Assembly: GCF_019834675.1 (NCBI RefSeq)
Contig: NZ_JABUBU010000001.1
Coordinates: 682,001-746,000 of the forward strand
Direction: 5' to 3'
Source: Rhodococcoides corynebacterioides
Lineage (GTDB): Bacteria; Actinomycetota; Actinomycetes; Mycobacteriales; Mycobacteriaceae
DNA: 64,000 nt
Position 1 is the first letter of the stretch. Each line of letters begins with the position of its first letter. A model generated the notes under the pieces. That model searched no databases. It was not told the DNA's origin and worked only from the letters and a program-made list of their open reading frames with translations. The translations under genes were made by a program, and so were the position numbers. Positions 47,276 to 55,124 of the stretch are shown here, piece by piece.

Positions 47276-48307
47276 ATGAAGGTTCGTCAGGGTACGACCA
47301 GTGGCGGCCGGGCCGTCGGGCGTCGGGGTGCCGCGCTGGCGCTCGGCGCCGTCGTCGCCGTGTCCGTCGCTGCGTGCTCGAGCACGGGGGGCGCACCGGA
47401 ATCCAGTGGCGGCGGCGAAGGTGGGGGCGGCACCGTCGACACCCCCCGCGCCACCATCGCCATGATCACCCACGAGGTTCCGGGTGACACGTTCTGGGAT
47501 CTCATCCGCAAGGGTGCCGAGGCCGCCGCGGCGAAGGACAACATCGAGCTGCGCTACTCCGCCGACCCCGAGGCGCCCAACCAGGCCAACCTGGTCCAGA
47601 GCGCGATCGACTCCGACGTCGACGGCATCGCGGTCACCCTCGCCAAGCCCGACGCCATGGCGCCGGCCGTGCAGGCCGCCGAGGCCGCCGGAATCCCCGT
47701 GGTGGCCTTCAACTCCGGGTACGACGACTGGAAGGCGCAGGGTGTCGGTCAGTACTTCGGTCAGGACGAGACCATCGCCGGCCGGGCCGTGGGTGAGCGT
47801 CTCACCACGGAGGGTGCCAAGAAGACTCTCTGCATCATCCAGGAGCAGGGCCAGGTCGCGCTCGAATCCCGGTGCGCCGGTGTGACACAGGGCTTCACGG
47901 GCGGCTCCACCGAGATCCTCAACGTCAACAGCAAGGACATGCCGTCCGTCGAGGCGACCATCACCGCCAAGCTGCAGCAGGACCCGTCCATCGACCACGT
48001 GGTCGCCCTCGGCGCCCCGATCGCGCTCACCGCGGTGCAGTCCAAGGCCAACGCCGGCAGCGACGCCACCGTGGTCACCTTCGACACCAACTCCGCCCTG
48101 GTCGACGCCATCGAAGCCGGCGACGTGGCGTGGGCCGTCGACCAGCAGCCCTACCTCCAGGGCTACCTCGCCGTCGACTCGCTCTGGCTCTACCTGAACA
48201 ACGGCAACACCATCGGTGGCGGCACCCCGGTTTTGACCGGCCCCGCGTTCATCGATTCCTCCAACATCGACGCCGTCGCCGAGTACGCCCGGAACGGCAC
48301 TCGCTGA
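47276..48307 (+). CDS. sugar/inositol ABC transporter substrate-binding lipoprotein
   Basis: The 343-residue protein has a lipoprotein signal (twin basic residues, hydrophobic core, lipobox VAAC, Cys34), then a Gly/Ser linker and a type I periplasmic-binding fold of the ribose/LacI type (Peripla_BP_4). IAMITHEVPGDTFWDLIRKG, VDGIAVTLAKPDAM, VVAFNSGYDDW and the hinge-region FDTN are visible. It delivers ligand to the permease encoded next. Myo-inositol or a related polyol is inferred from the flanking catabolic genes. The ATG has a GAGAGGA about 9 bases upstream. It begins the three-gene importer operon. Confidence 0.9.
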   Translation: MKVRQGTTSGGRAVGRRGAALALGAVVAVSVAACSSTGGAPESSGGGEGGGGTVDTPRATIAMITHEVPGDTFWDLIRKGAEAAAAKDNIELRYSADPEAPNQANLVQSAIDSDVDGIAVTLAKPDAMAPAVQAAEAAGIPVVAFNSGYDDWKAQGVGQYFGQDETIAGRAVGERLTTEGAKKTLCIIQEQGQVALESRCAGVTQGFTGGSTEILNVNSKDMPSVEATITAKLQQDPSIDHVVALGAPIALTAVQSKANAGSDATVVTFDTNSALVDAIEAGDVAWAVDQQPYLQGYLAVDSLWLYLNNGNTIGGGTPVLTGPAFIDSSNIDAVAEYARNGTR

Positions 48308-48372
48308 TACCCGACACCCGGCGGCAGACCCCCCGTCGCCGCCGGGTGTCGCCCAGCACGGAAGGACCTCCC

Positions 48373-49431
48373 ATGACCACCCAGGCCGATCTGGATCTGT
48401 CGAAACACACCGTCGTGACCGACGAGCGCGTACGGAAGCAGAAGCCGTTCCAGCGCTTGCTCGTTCGTCCCGAGATCGGCGCCCTGTTCGGCGCGATCAT
48501 CATCTTCGTCTTCTTCGCGATCGTGGCTCCGCCGTTCCGGTCGCCGGAGGCACTGGCCACGGTGCTGTACGCCTCCTCCACGATCGGCATCATGGCCATC
48601 GGCGTCTCCCTGCTGATGATCGGCGGGGAGTTCGACCTCTCCACCGGTGTGGCCGTGACGTTCTCGTCCATCGCCGCCTCGATGCTGGCCTACAATCTGC
48701 ACCTCAACGTCTGGCTGGGTTCACTGCTGGCGCTCGCACTCGCGCTCGGCGTCGGCTTCCTCAACGGCTACCTGGTGATGAAGACCAGAATCCCGTCCTT
48801 CCTCATCACCCTCTCGACGTTCCTCATGCTCACCGGTATCAACCTCGCCGTGACCAAGCTCGTCACCGGACAGGTGGCCACACAGTCGATCTCGGACATG
48901 CAGGGCTTCGACTCCGCCAAGGCCGTGTTCGCCTCCTCGTTCACCATCGGCGGTGTCTCCATCCGCATCACCGTCCTGTGGTGGGTGATCTTTACCCTGG
49001 TCTCGACGTTCGTGCTGATGAAGACGCGCATCGGCAACTGGATCTTCGCCGTCGGTGGCAACCAGGACTCCGCGCGGGCGATCGGCGTCCCGGTGACCAA
49101 GGTCAAGATCGGCCTGTTCATGTTCGTCGCGTTCTGCGCCTGGTTCGTCGGCATGCACCTGCTGTTCGCGTTCAATACCGTGCAATCCGGTCAGGGCGTG
49201 GGCAACGAGTTCCTCTACATCATCGCCGCGGTGATCGGTGGCTGCCTGCTCACCGGCGGCTTCGGCACCACCGTCGGCGCGATGATCGGTGCGTTCATCT
49301 TCGGCATGACCAACCAGGGCATCGTCTACGCCGGCTGGAACCCCGACTGGTTCAAGTTCTTCCTCGGCGCGATGCTGCTGTTCGCGGTCGTGGCCAACAA
49401 TTCCTTCCGCTCCTACGCAGCCAAGAGGTGA
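48373..49431 (+). CDS. CUT2-type (RbsC-like) ABC permease
   Basis: The 352-residue integral membrane protein has 8-10 helices and the branched-chain/ribose permease pattern. IGIMAIGVSLLMIGGEFDLSTG carries the conserved GGEFDLS loop (near residue 85). KTRIPSFLITLSTF, GGNQDSARAIGVPV (the ATPase-contact EAA-like loop) and the final GWNPDWFKFFLGAMLL also fit. It forms the channel of the inositol/sugar importer. The ATG follows GGAAGGA by 8 bases. The ATPase gene follows after 6 bases. Confidence 0.92.
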   Translation: MTTQADLDLSKHTVVTDERVRKQKPFQRLLVRPEIGALFGAIIIFVFFAIVAPPFRSPEALATVLYASSTIGIMAIGVSLLMIGGEFDLSTGVAVTFSSIAASMLAYNLHLNVWLGSLLALALALGVGFLNGYLVMKTRIPSFLITLSTFLMLTGINLAVTKLVTGQVATQSISDMQGFDSAKAVFASSFTIGGVSIRITVLWWVIFTLVSTFVLMKTRIGNWIFAVGGNQDSARAIGVPVTKVKIGLFMFVAFCAWFVGMHLLFAFNTVQSGQGVGNEFLYIIAAVIGGCLLTGGFGTTVGAMIGAFIFGMTNQGIVYAGWNPDWFKFFLGAMLLFAVVANNSFRSYAAKR

Positions 49432-49437
49432 CCTAAG

Positions 49438-50259
49438 ATGACCACCATCTCCGAAACCCCCACCCGGGAGCCGTCGGATCACGGCAGTGGCGGGAAGGGC
49501 CCCCTGATCGAGCTGAAGGACGTCGGCAAGTCCTACGGCAACATCATCGCCCTGTCCGGCATCAACCTCCGCGTCGGCGCCGGCGAGGTGACCGGTGTGC
49601 TCGGCGACAACGGCGCCGGCAAGTCCACCCTGATCAAGATCATGGCCGGACTGCACCAGCAGAGTGAGGGGCAGCTGCTCGTCGACGGCGAGGAGACCCG
49701 TTTCGGCTCGCCGAAGGACGCGCTGAACAAGGGCATCGCGACGGTGTACCAGGACCTCGCCGTGGTCTCGCTGATGCCGGTGTGGCGCAACTTCTTCCTC
49801 GGCCAAGAGCTGCGCAAGGGGCCGTTCCGCGCCCTCGACGCCGCGGCGATGCGCGCCACCACCAAGGAAGAACTGCACAAGATGGGCATCGACCTGCCCG
49901 ACGTCGACGCCCCCATCGGGTCCCTGTCGGGTGGTCAGCGTCAGTGCGTGGCGATCGCCCGCGCAATCTTCTTCGGCGCCCGCGTCCTCATCCTCGACGA
50001 GCCCACCGCCGCCCTCGGCGTCAAGCAGTCGGGCATGGTGCTCCGCTACATCTCCGCGGCCAAGGAGCAGGGCTTCGGCGTCGTGTTCATCACCCACAAC
50101 CCGCACCACGCGTACATGGTCGGCGATCACTTCGTCCTGCTCAACCGCGGTCGGCAGAAGCTCGACTGCACCTACGACGAGATCAGCCTCGACGACCTGA
50201 CCAAGGAGATGGCCGGCGGCGACGAGCTCGAGACGCTGACGCACGAATTGCGCCGCTGA
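49438..50259 (+). CDS. sugar/inositol ABC transporter ATP-binding protein (single NBD)
   Basis: The 273-residue ATPase has Walker A GDNGAGKST (near residue 58), a Q-loop (VYQDLAVV), the signature LSGGQRQCVAIAR, Walker B VLILDEPTAALG, and the switch His in FITHNPHHA. RbsA-type ATPases for this permease class usually carry two fused nucleotide-binding domains of about 500 residues. This protein has only one, as in FrcA-type fructose importers, so it must work as a homodimer. It is the last gene of the importer operon and ends in a strong hairpin terminator. Confidence 0.92.
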   Translation: MTTISETPTREPSDHGSGGKGPLIELKDVGKSYGNIIALSGINLRVGAGEVTGVLGDNGAGKSTLIKIMAGLHQQSEGQLLVDGEETRFGSPKDALNKGIATVYQDLAVVSLMPVWRNFFLGQELRKGPFRALDAAAMRATTKEELHKMGIDLPDVDAPIGSLSGGQRQCVAIARAIFFGARVLILDEPTAALGVKQSGMVLRYISAAKEQGFGVVFITHNPHHAYMVGDHFVLLNRGRQKLDCTYDEISLDDLTKEMAGGDELETLTHELRR

Positions 50260-50282
50260 CGACCGGCGCGCCACTGACGGGA

Positions 50283-50314
50283 AACGCCCCGCACCGACTT
50301 CGGTGCGGGGCGTT
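50283..50314. terminator. strong bidirectional terminator
   Basis: A perfect 14-base stem, AACGCCCCGCACCG/CGGTGCGGGGCGTT, closed by the loop ACTT lies 23 bases after the importer ATPase stop and 6 bases beyond the stop of the leftward dehydrogenase gene. AA at one end and TT at the other let it work in both directions. Confidence 0.92.
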
Positions 50315-50320
50315 CGTCGT

Positions 50321-51298
50321 TCAGCGTGGAGCGAGTCCTGCCGCTCGGTAGGCGTCGTCGACGAGGTCCATGGTGGCCACGGCGTCGTCGACGTCCAGAG
50401 GATAGGGCGCCCCGGTCTCCAGATGTGCTGCGAGAGCGTCCAGTTGATAGTGGTACGTCGGCCGGGTGTCGAGTCGCTCCACGTGGACGCCGGAGGCGTC
50501 GGTGACCGTCACCCGCCCGTCCAGGTTGGGACGGATGAAATCGTGCGCGAACACCTCACCGTCGGTGAACAGCAGCCGCATCGTGAACTCGAAGCGCGGA
50601 TGCACCATGGAGTTGACGCTGCGGGCCGGGACGCCGCTGGGGAACTCGAGGTCGATCGTCGTCGCCGCGTCGACCCCGGGGTCGCGTTCCTCGGCCTGCG
50701 CCGACACCACCCGCGGCGCGCCGCCGGCGCCGGCCGCGTCGGCCAGCATGCGACACACGTGCAGGCCGTAGCAGCCCAGATCCATGATCGCCCCGCCCGC
50801 CATCTCGAGGGACCACCGCGGATCCCCGGCGTCGGGCTCCGGCATCGCCATGACCACCTCGACGCCGGTGAGGTCGCCGAGTTCGCCGGACCGCGCGAGC
50901 TCGAACACCCGCTGGGTCACCGGGTGGAAGAGGTAGTGGAACGCCTCCACGATCCGCCCGCCCGTCCGCTGCGCGACGGCCGCGACCTCGCGGGCCTCGG
51001 CGGCGCCCCGCGCGAACGGTTTCTCGGTCAGAACGGTCTTGCCCGCCTCGAGAGCGCGGATGTTCCACGGTGCGTGCAGGGCGTTCGCGAGGGCGTTGTA
51101 GACGAGGTCCACCTCCGGATCGGCGAGCACCGCGGCGTAGTCGTCGGACACCCGCTCCACCCCCTGCTGCTGCGCGAAGTCCTCGGCCCGCGACCGGTCG
51201 CGCGCGGCGACGGTGACCAGTCGATGACCGAGGGCGTGCGCCGGTGCGACGATCGCGGATTCCGCGATGCGGGAGGCGCCCAGGACGCCGATTCTCAT
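50321..51298 (-). CDS. Gfo/Idh/MocA oxidoreductase (second polyol module)
   Basis: The 325-residue protein has GVLGASRIAESAIVAPA as its Rossmann start, a TEKPFARG motif (EKP, near residue 93), and GGAIMDLGCYGLHVCRML in place of the usual HxxD catalytic helix, with Asp and His conserved. This resembles dimeric-dihydrodiol-dehydrogenase/glucose-fructose-oxidoreductase-like members more than IolG, so a sugar or inositol derivative is likely but unproven. The ATG at 51298 is 13 bases after the upstream gene; a GTG 5 codons earlier is possible. It is the last gene of a four-gene leftward operon. Confidence 0.83.
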   Translation of the reverse strand: MRIGVLGASRIAESAIVAPAHALGHRLVTVAARDRSRAEDFAQQQGVERVSDDYAAVLADPEVDLVYNALANALHAPWNIRALEAGKTVLTEKPFARGAAEAREVAAVAQRTGGRIVEAFHYLFHPVTQRVFELARSGELGDLTGVEVVMAMPEPDAGDPRWSLEMAGGAIMDLGCYGLHVCRMLADAAGAGGAPRVVSAQAEERDPGVDAATTIDLEFPSGVPARSVNSMVHPRFEFTMRLLFTDGEVFAHDFIRPNLDGRVTVTDASGVHVERLDTRPTYHYQLDALAAHLETGAPYPLDVDDAVATMDLVDDAYRAAGLAPR

Positions 51299-51309
51299 GG
51301 GTTCGCGTG

Positions 51310-52197
51310 TCACACGGTCACGACGCGGGCGTCGGTCACCGAGCGCAGGTAGGCCACGCTGGCTTTCACGTCGAGAACGGGCCCCGCGTCGTCGACGGGA
51401 TCGTCGGTCAGGATGGTGTCCTGCTCGAGGACAAACCAGCCGTCGTACCCGGCGTCCAGCAAGGTGTCCACGACCCCGCCGATGCCGACGTCGCCCGTCC
51501 CGAGCGGGGTGTACATCCCGGCCTGCACCGCGTCGGTGTAGGTCAGGTCGCCGGCCTGCACCCGCGCCGCGAGCGCTGCGTCGACGTCCTTCAGGTGCGT
51601 GTGCGTGATGCGCGACGACGCCTGCCGCGCCAACTCGGCGGGGTCGGTACCGCCGATCATGAGGTGCCCGGTGTCCAGGCACAGGGGGATCGAGGACCCG
51701 TCGAGCACGCGGTGGACCTCGTCGCGCTGCTCGATCATGGTGCCGACGTGGGGGTGGAGCACGGCCCGGATGCCGCGCTCTGCGGAGGCCGCGGCGAGGC
51801 GATCGAGGTTGCGCAGCAACGTCGTCCACTCGTCGTCGGTCAGCTCCGGGCGGGCGTCGTACCCGTCGCGTCCGCTCACCGCGGCGAGCACGATCACGTC
51901 CGCGTTCGCGGCGACGAACCCGTCCAGCAGGCCGGAGATCCCGGGCACGGGATCGTGTCCGCTCTCGTGCAGGAGAACCGGCGCGAACCCGCCGACCGAG
52001 GTGAGGCCGTGGTCGGCGAGCGTGCGAGCGAGCTCCTGCGGATCGGACGGCAGGAAGCCGTCGGGTCCGTTCTCGGTGGCGGTCAGTCCCGCCTCGCGCA
52101 TCTCGCGCAGCACGCGGTCGACGCTGATCTGGTGGCCCCAACCGGGGACCTCGCAGACGCCCCACGAGATGGGTGCTCCGGCGATACGAACGGTCAT
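51310..52197 (-). CDS. IolE-like sugar phosphate isomerase/dehydratase TIM barrel
   Basis: The 295-residue protein opens RIAGAPISWGVCEVPGWGH, the start seen in inosose dehydratases. ATENGPDGFLPSDPQ, the metal-site segments AVLHPHVGTMIEQRDEV and LCLDTGHLMIGGTD, and GYDGWFVLEQDTIL near the C-terminus follow; the last Glu is a typical metal ligand. It may dehydrate a keto-inositol made by the neighbouring dehydrogenases. It duplicates the function of iolE at 39127 in a separate operon. The ATG overlaps the previous stop (ATGA). Confidence 0.83.
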   Translation of the reverse strand: MTVRIAGAPISWGVCEVPGWGHQISVDRVLREMREAGLTATENGPDGFLPSDPQELARTLADHGLTSVGGFAPVLLHESGHDPVPGISGLLDGFVAANADVIVLAAVSGRDGYDARPELTDDEWTTLLRNLDRLAAASAERGIRAVLHPHVGTMIEQRDEVHRVLDGSSIPLCLDTGHLMIGGTDPAELARQASSRITHTHLKDVDAALAARVQAGDLTYTDAVQAGMYTPLGTGDVGIGGVVDTLLDAGYDGWFVLEQDTILTDDPVDDAGPVLDVKASVAYLRSVTDARVVTV

Positions 52198-53219
52198 GAT
52201 CGAACCTCTTCCAGGGTGACGGGGGCGGAGCGGTGGAGCGACGCGGTGGCGGCCTCCGCGATCCAGGCCACCTCCAGTGCGTCGGCGGGGGTGCAGGGCG
52301 ACGAACGTCGACCGGCGACGACGTCGAGGAACGCGGCGAGCTCGGCGCGGTAGGACTCGGCGAACCGGTCCACGAAGAACGAGTGCGGTGTCGCGGACGG
52401 GAACGGGTGCGGTCCCCGATCGTCGTGAGCGGGATCGACATTGCGGACGGGCGTGGCGGCGTCCCACCCGGCCACGACGGTGTCGGTGCGTCCGTGCACC
52501 TCGAGTCGACAGTCGTAGCCGCGGCCGTTGAACCGGGAGTTCGACACCACGCCGAGGGTGCCGTCGTCGAACGTGAGCAGCGTGGTCGCGGTGTGCACGT
52601 CGCCCGCGGCGGTGAAGCGCGGATCGTCGGAGGCGGTGCCCGCCGCGAACACCGAGACGACCTCACGGCCCACGATCCACCGCACGGTGTCGACGTCGTG
52701 CACGCTGCAGTCGCGGAACAGACCACCCGACGCCGCGATGTAGTCCGCCGGAGGCGGTGCGGGGTCGAGGGTGGTGGAGCGGACGGTGTGCAGCGCGCCG
52801 AGCTCGCCGGCCCGCACGGCCCGATACGCCGCGGCGACGGCCGGATCGAACCGGCGGTTGAACCCGACCTGCACCGGCACCGCGGAGCTCGCGAGCCCCG
52901 ACACCACGGCGGCGCTCTCGACCGCCGTGGACGCCAGCGGCTTCTCGCAGAAGACGGGAATTCCCGCGTCGACTGCGGTGAGCAGGACGGACGCGTGGGC
53001 GGGGGTCGCGGCGGCGACCACCACACCGTCGATGTCGGCGCTGAGCAGGTCGTCGAGCGTGGTGACCGCGGTGGCGCGGTGTCGGTCCGCGACGGACGCG
53101 GTGACGTCCGGACGGTCGTCGAGCACCACGAGCGAGGACACCCCGTCGAGCGCGGCGAGCGTGTCGCAGTGGAAGGCACCGATTCGCCCGAGGCCGACGA
53201 CGCCGATACGTGCGCCCAT
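52194..53219 (-). CDS. Gfo/Idh/MocA oxidoreductase, inositol 2-dehydrogenase-like
   Basis: The 341-residue protein has VVGLGRIGAFHCDTLA (Rossmann), FCEKPLASTAVES (EKP, near residue 95), VQVGFNRRFDPAV and DCSVHDVDTVRWIVG, the HDVD catalytic segment typical of inositol 2-dehydrogenases. It is thus closer to IolG than the dehydrogenase at 50321. It probably oxidises an inositol isomer to its keto form. The ATG overlaps the upstream SDR stop by one base, and its own stop overlaps the TIM-barrel start, so these genes are tightly coupled. Confidence 0.87.
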   Translation of the reverse strand: MGARIGVVGLGRIGAFHCDTLAALDGVSSLVVLDDRPDVTASVADRHRATAVTTLDDLLSADIDGVVVAAATPAHASVLLTAVDAGIPVFCEKPLASTAVESAAVVSGLASSAVPVQVGFNRRFDPAVAAAYRAVRAGELGALHTVRSTTLDPAPPPADYIAASGGLFRDCSVHDVDTVRWIVGREVVSVFAAGTASDDPRFTAAGDVHTATTLLTFDDGTLGVVSNSRFNGRGYDCRLEVHGRTDTVVAGWDAATPVRNVDPAHDDRGPHPFPSATPHSFFVDRFAESYRAELAAFLDVVAGRRSSPCTPADALEVAWIAEAATASLHRSAPVTLEEVRS

Positions 53220-53998
53220 CAGTCCTGCCCCCCGACGACCTGCTGGTCCCACTCGATGACCGAGCCGGTGACCACGCCGCTGCGCGTCGAGAGCAGGAAG
53301 ACGACGGCGTCGGCGATCTCCTCGGGGCGCCCGAGGGTGCCCATCGGCTGCCGCGCCGCGGCCTGCTCGGCCCAGTCGTCCGGCGCGTCGTGAAACCGCT
53401 TCTGCGTCACTGCTTCTCCCTCGGTCTCGGTCCAGCCGATGTCGAGGGTGTTGATGCGAATGCGGTCGAACCGGTGCGCGTGCGCGGCGTTCTTCGTCAG
53501 TCCGGCGAGCCCGGCCTTCGCGGCGACGTAGGGGGCGAGGTAGGGCTGGCCGCCGCGGGCGGAGGTCGATCCGATGCACACGATCGTGCCCGGCGCCCCG
53601 CGACGCACCATGTCCCGCACGGCGGCCTGCATGACGAAGAACGGTCCGCGCAGGTTGACGGCCATGTGCTGATCGAACAGCTCCGGCGTGGTGTCGATCA
53701 GCGACCCCCGGCTGGTCAGTCCGGCGCTGATGCAGACCGAGTCGACGCGTCCGAAGTGCGCCGCGGTCCGCTCGACCGAGGCGCGGGCCTGCATGGGGTC
53801 GGCGACGTCCGCCTCGACGTAGAGGACGTCGTGACCGGATGCGCGCAACTCGGCCTCGAGGGCCGTGCCGACGCCGGTGCGGCGCCCCGAGAACGCCACG
53901 CGTGCACCATGCGCCAGGGCGCTCCGGACCACCGCCGCACCCACGCCGGCGGTTCCGCCGCTCACCAGGACCACCCGGTCCGTCAGAAGATCTTGCAC
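53219..53998 (-). CDS. SDR family oxidoreductase
   Basis: The 259-residue classical short-chain dehydrogenase shows VLVSGGTAGVGAAVV (cofactor-binding, TGxxxGxG type with SGG variant, residues 9-23), ISAGLTSRG (NNAG position), the catalytic Ser in IGSTSARGG, and YVAAKAG (YxxxK, near residue 155). The C-terminal RPEEIADAVVFLLSTRSGVVTG is standard. It probably interconverts a hydroxyl and keto group of a polyol. The GTG at 53998 is preferred by fit to the family start; an ATG at 54025 is also in frame. It is the first gene of the leftward operon and is divergent from the LacI gene. Confidence 0.85.
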   Translation of the reverse strand: MQDLLTDRVVLVSGGTAGVGAAVVRSALAHGARVAFSGRRTGVGTALEAELRASGHDVLYVEADVADPMQARASVERTAAHFGRVDSVCISAGLTSRGSLIDTTPELFDQHMAVNLRGPFFVMQAAVRDMVRRGAPGTIVCIGSTSARGGQPYLAPYVAAKAGLAGLTKNAAHAHRFDRIRINTLDIGWTETEGEAVTQKRFHDAPDDWAEQAAARQPMGTLGRPEEIADAVVFLLSTRSGVVTGSVIEWDQQVVGGQD

Positions 53999-54050
53999 CC
54001 GTCGAGTCTTGCGGTGACGGCGCATCGAGACAACACTGCACAGCACATCA

Positions 54051-54063
54051 AAAACACCTCGAG
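54051..54063. promoter_or_regulatory. 13-base motif shared with the PhyH promoter region
   Basis: AAAACACCTCGAG at 54051-54063 lies in the SDR/LacI divergent gap and recurs identically at 56347-56359 ahead of the PhyH-type gene. It contains the palindrome CTCGAG. It abuts the LacI ribosome binding site. It may be an operator for the LacI regulator. Confidence 0.45.
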
Positions 54064-54073
54064 GAGACTGAGC

Positions 54074-55111
54074 GTGGCCCATCGCTACAAGGTGCGGGAG
54101 ATCGCCCAGCAGGCCGGTCTCAGCGAGGCCACCGTCGATCGCGTCCTGCACGGGCGACCGGGGGTGCGCGAGGACACGCGCGCCGAGGTGGAGCAGGCAG
54201 TCGAGGACCTGGACAAGCAGCGCACGCAACTGCGCCTGAACGGCCGGAAGTTCTTCGTCGACGTCGTGATGCAGGCCCCGGAACGTTTCTGCGCCGAGGT
54301 CCGCACGGCGCTCGAAGCCGAACTGCCGACGCTGTCGCCGGCGCTCGTTCGAGCCCGGTTCCACTTCCGCGAGACCGAATCGGTGGACGACGCGGTGGCC
54401 ACCCTCGCCGGCATTCGTGGTCGGGGGTCGCACGGTGTGATCCTCAAGGCGCCCGATCGGCCGGAGGTGGCGGCGGCCGTCGACGACCTCGTCGCCGGGG
54501 GCATTCCCGTCGTCACGTACGTGTCCGACATTCCCACCAGCGCGCGCGTCGCCTACGTCGGGATCGACGATCGGGCGGCCGGGGCGACGGCCGGCTACCT
54601 CGTGGACCGATGGTTCGGGCGCGGGGACGAGGACGCGGCCGTCCTGGTGACGCTGAGCCACGATTCGTTCCGGGCCGAGGGCGAGCGGGAGGCGGGGTTC
54701 CGGCGCGCGCTGCGCGATCTCGCCGCCGCCGAGCACCGGCCGCCGCGGCGCGTGGTCGACATCGCGCAGAGCAGCGGGTTGGACGAGACCGTGGAGGACC
54801 TGGTGACGCAGGCGCTCCAGCGCGATCCCGCGGTGGCCGGCGTCTACTCCATCGGCGGAGGCAACGCCGCGACGGTCCGCGCGTTCGCGCGATCGGGCCG
54901 TCCGTGCCGGGTGTTCGTCGCGCACGACCTCGACACCGACAACCGACGTCTGCTCGCCGAGGGGGCGTTGTCGGCGGTGTTGCACCACGACCTCCGGGCG
55001 GACGTGCACCGCGCCTGCCGACTGCTCATGCAGGCGGCGGGCGCGGTGACGGGGGTGCGCACCGGGTCGTCCCCGGTGCACGTGGTGACTCCCTACAACG
55101 TGCCCGGGTGA
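54074..55111 (+). CDS. LacI-family transcriptional regulator
   Basis: The 345-residue protein has an N-terminal LacI helix-turn-helix (residues about 4-50: YKVREIAQQAGLSEATVDRV, then LHGRPGVREDTR). A ribose-binding-type effector domain follows (VILKAPDRPEVAAAV, VTYVSDIPTSARVAYVGIDDRAAGATAGYL, VYSIGGGNAATV). The effector domain is the variant that binds sugars or inositols in LacI regulators of rhizobial type. It is divergent from the SDR-led operon and likely represses it. The GTG start has GAGGAG 8 bases upstream. Confidence 0.9.
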   Translation: MAHRYKVREIAQQAGLSEATVDRVLHGRPGVREDTRAEVEQAVEDLDKQRTQLRLNGRKFFVDVVMQAPERFCAEVRTALEAELPTLSPALVRARFHFRETESVDDAVATLAGIRGRGSHGVILKAPDRPEVAAAVDDLVAGGIPVVTYVSDIPTSARVAYVGIDDRAAGATAGYLVDRWFGRGDEDAAVLVTLSHDSFRAEGEREAGFRRALRDLAAAEHRPPRRVVDIAQSSGLDETVEDLVTQALQRDPAVAGVYSIGGGNAATVRAFARSGRPCRVFVAHDLDTDNRRLLAEGALSAVLHHDLRADVHRACRLLMQAAGAVTGVRTGSSPVHVVTPYNVPG

Positions 55112-55124
55112 CCGGACCGCAGAT

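Noticed and set aside
53210..54073. Extension of the LacI gene upstream to give a protein of more than 600 residues
   Set aside because: The extension is antisense to the SDR gene. The LacI helix-turn-helix begins right after the GTG at 54074, which has a good ribosome binding site.
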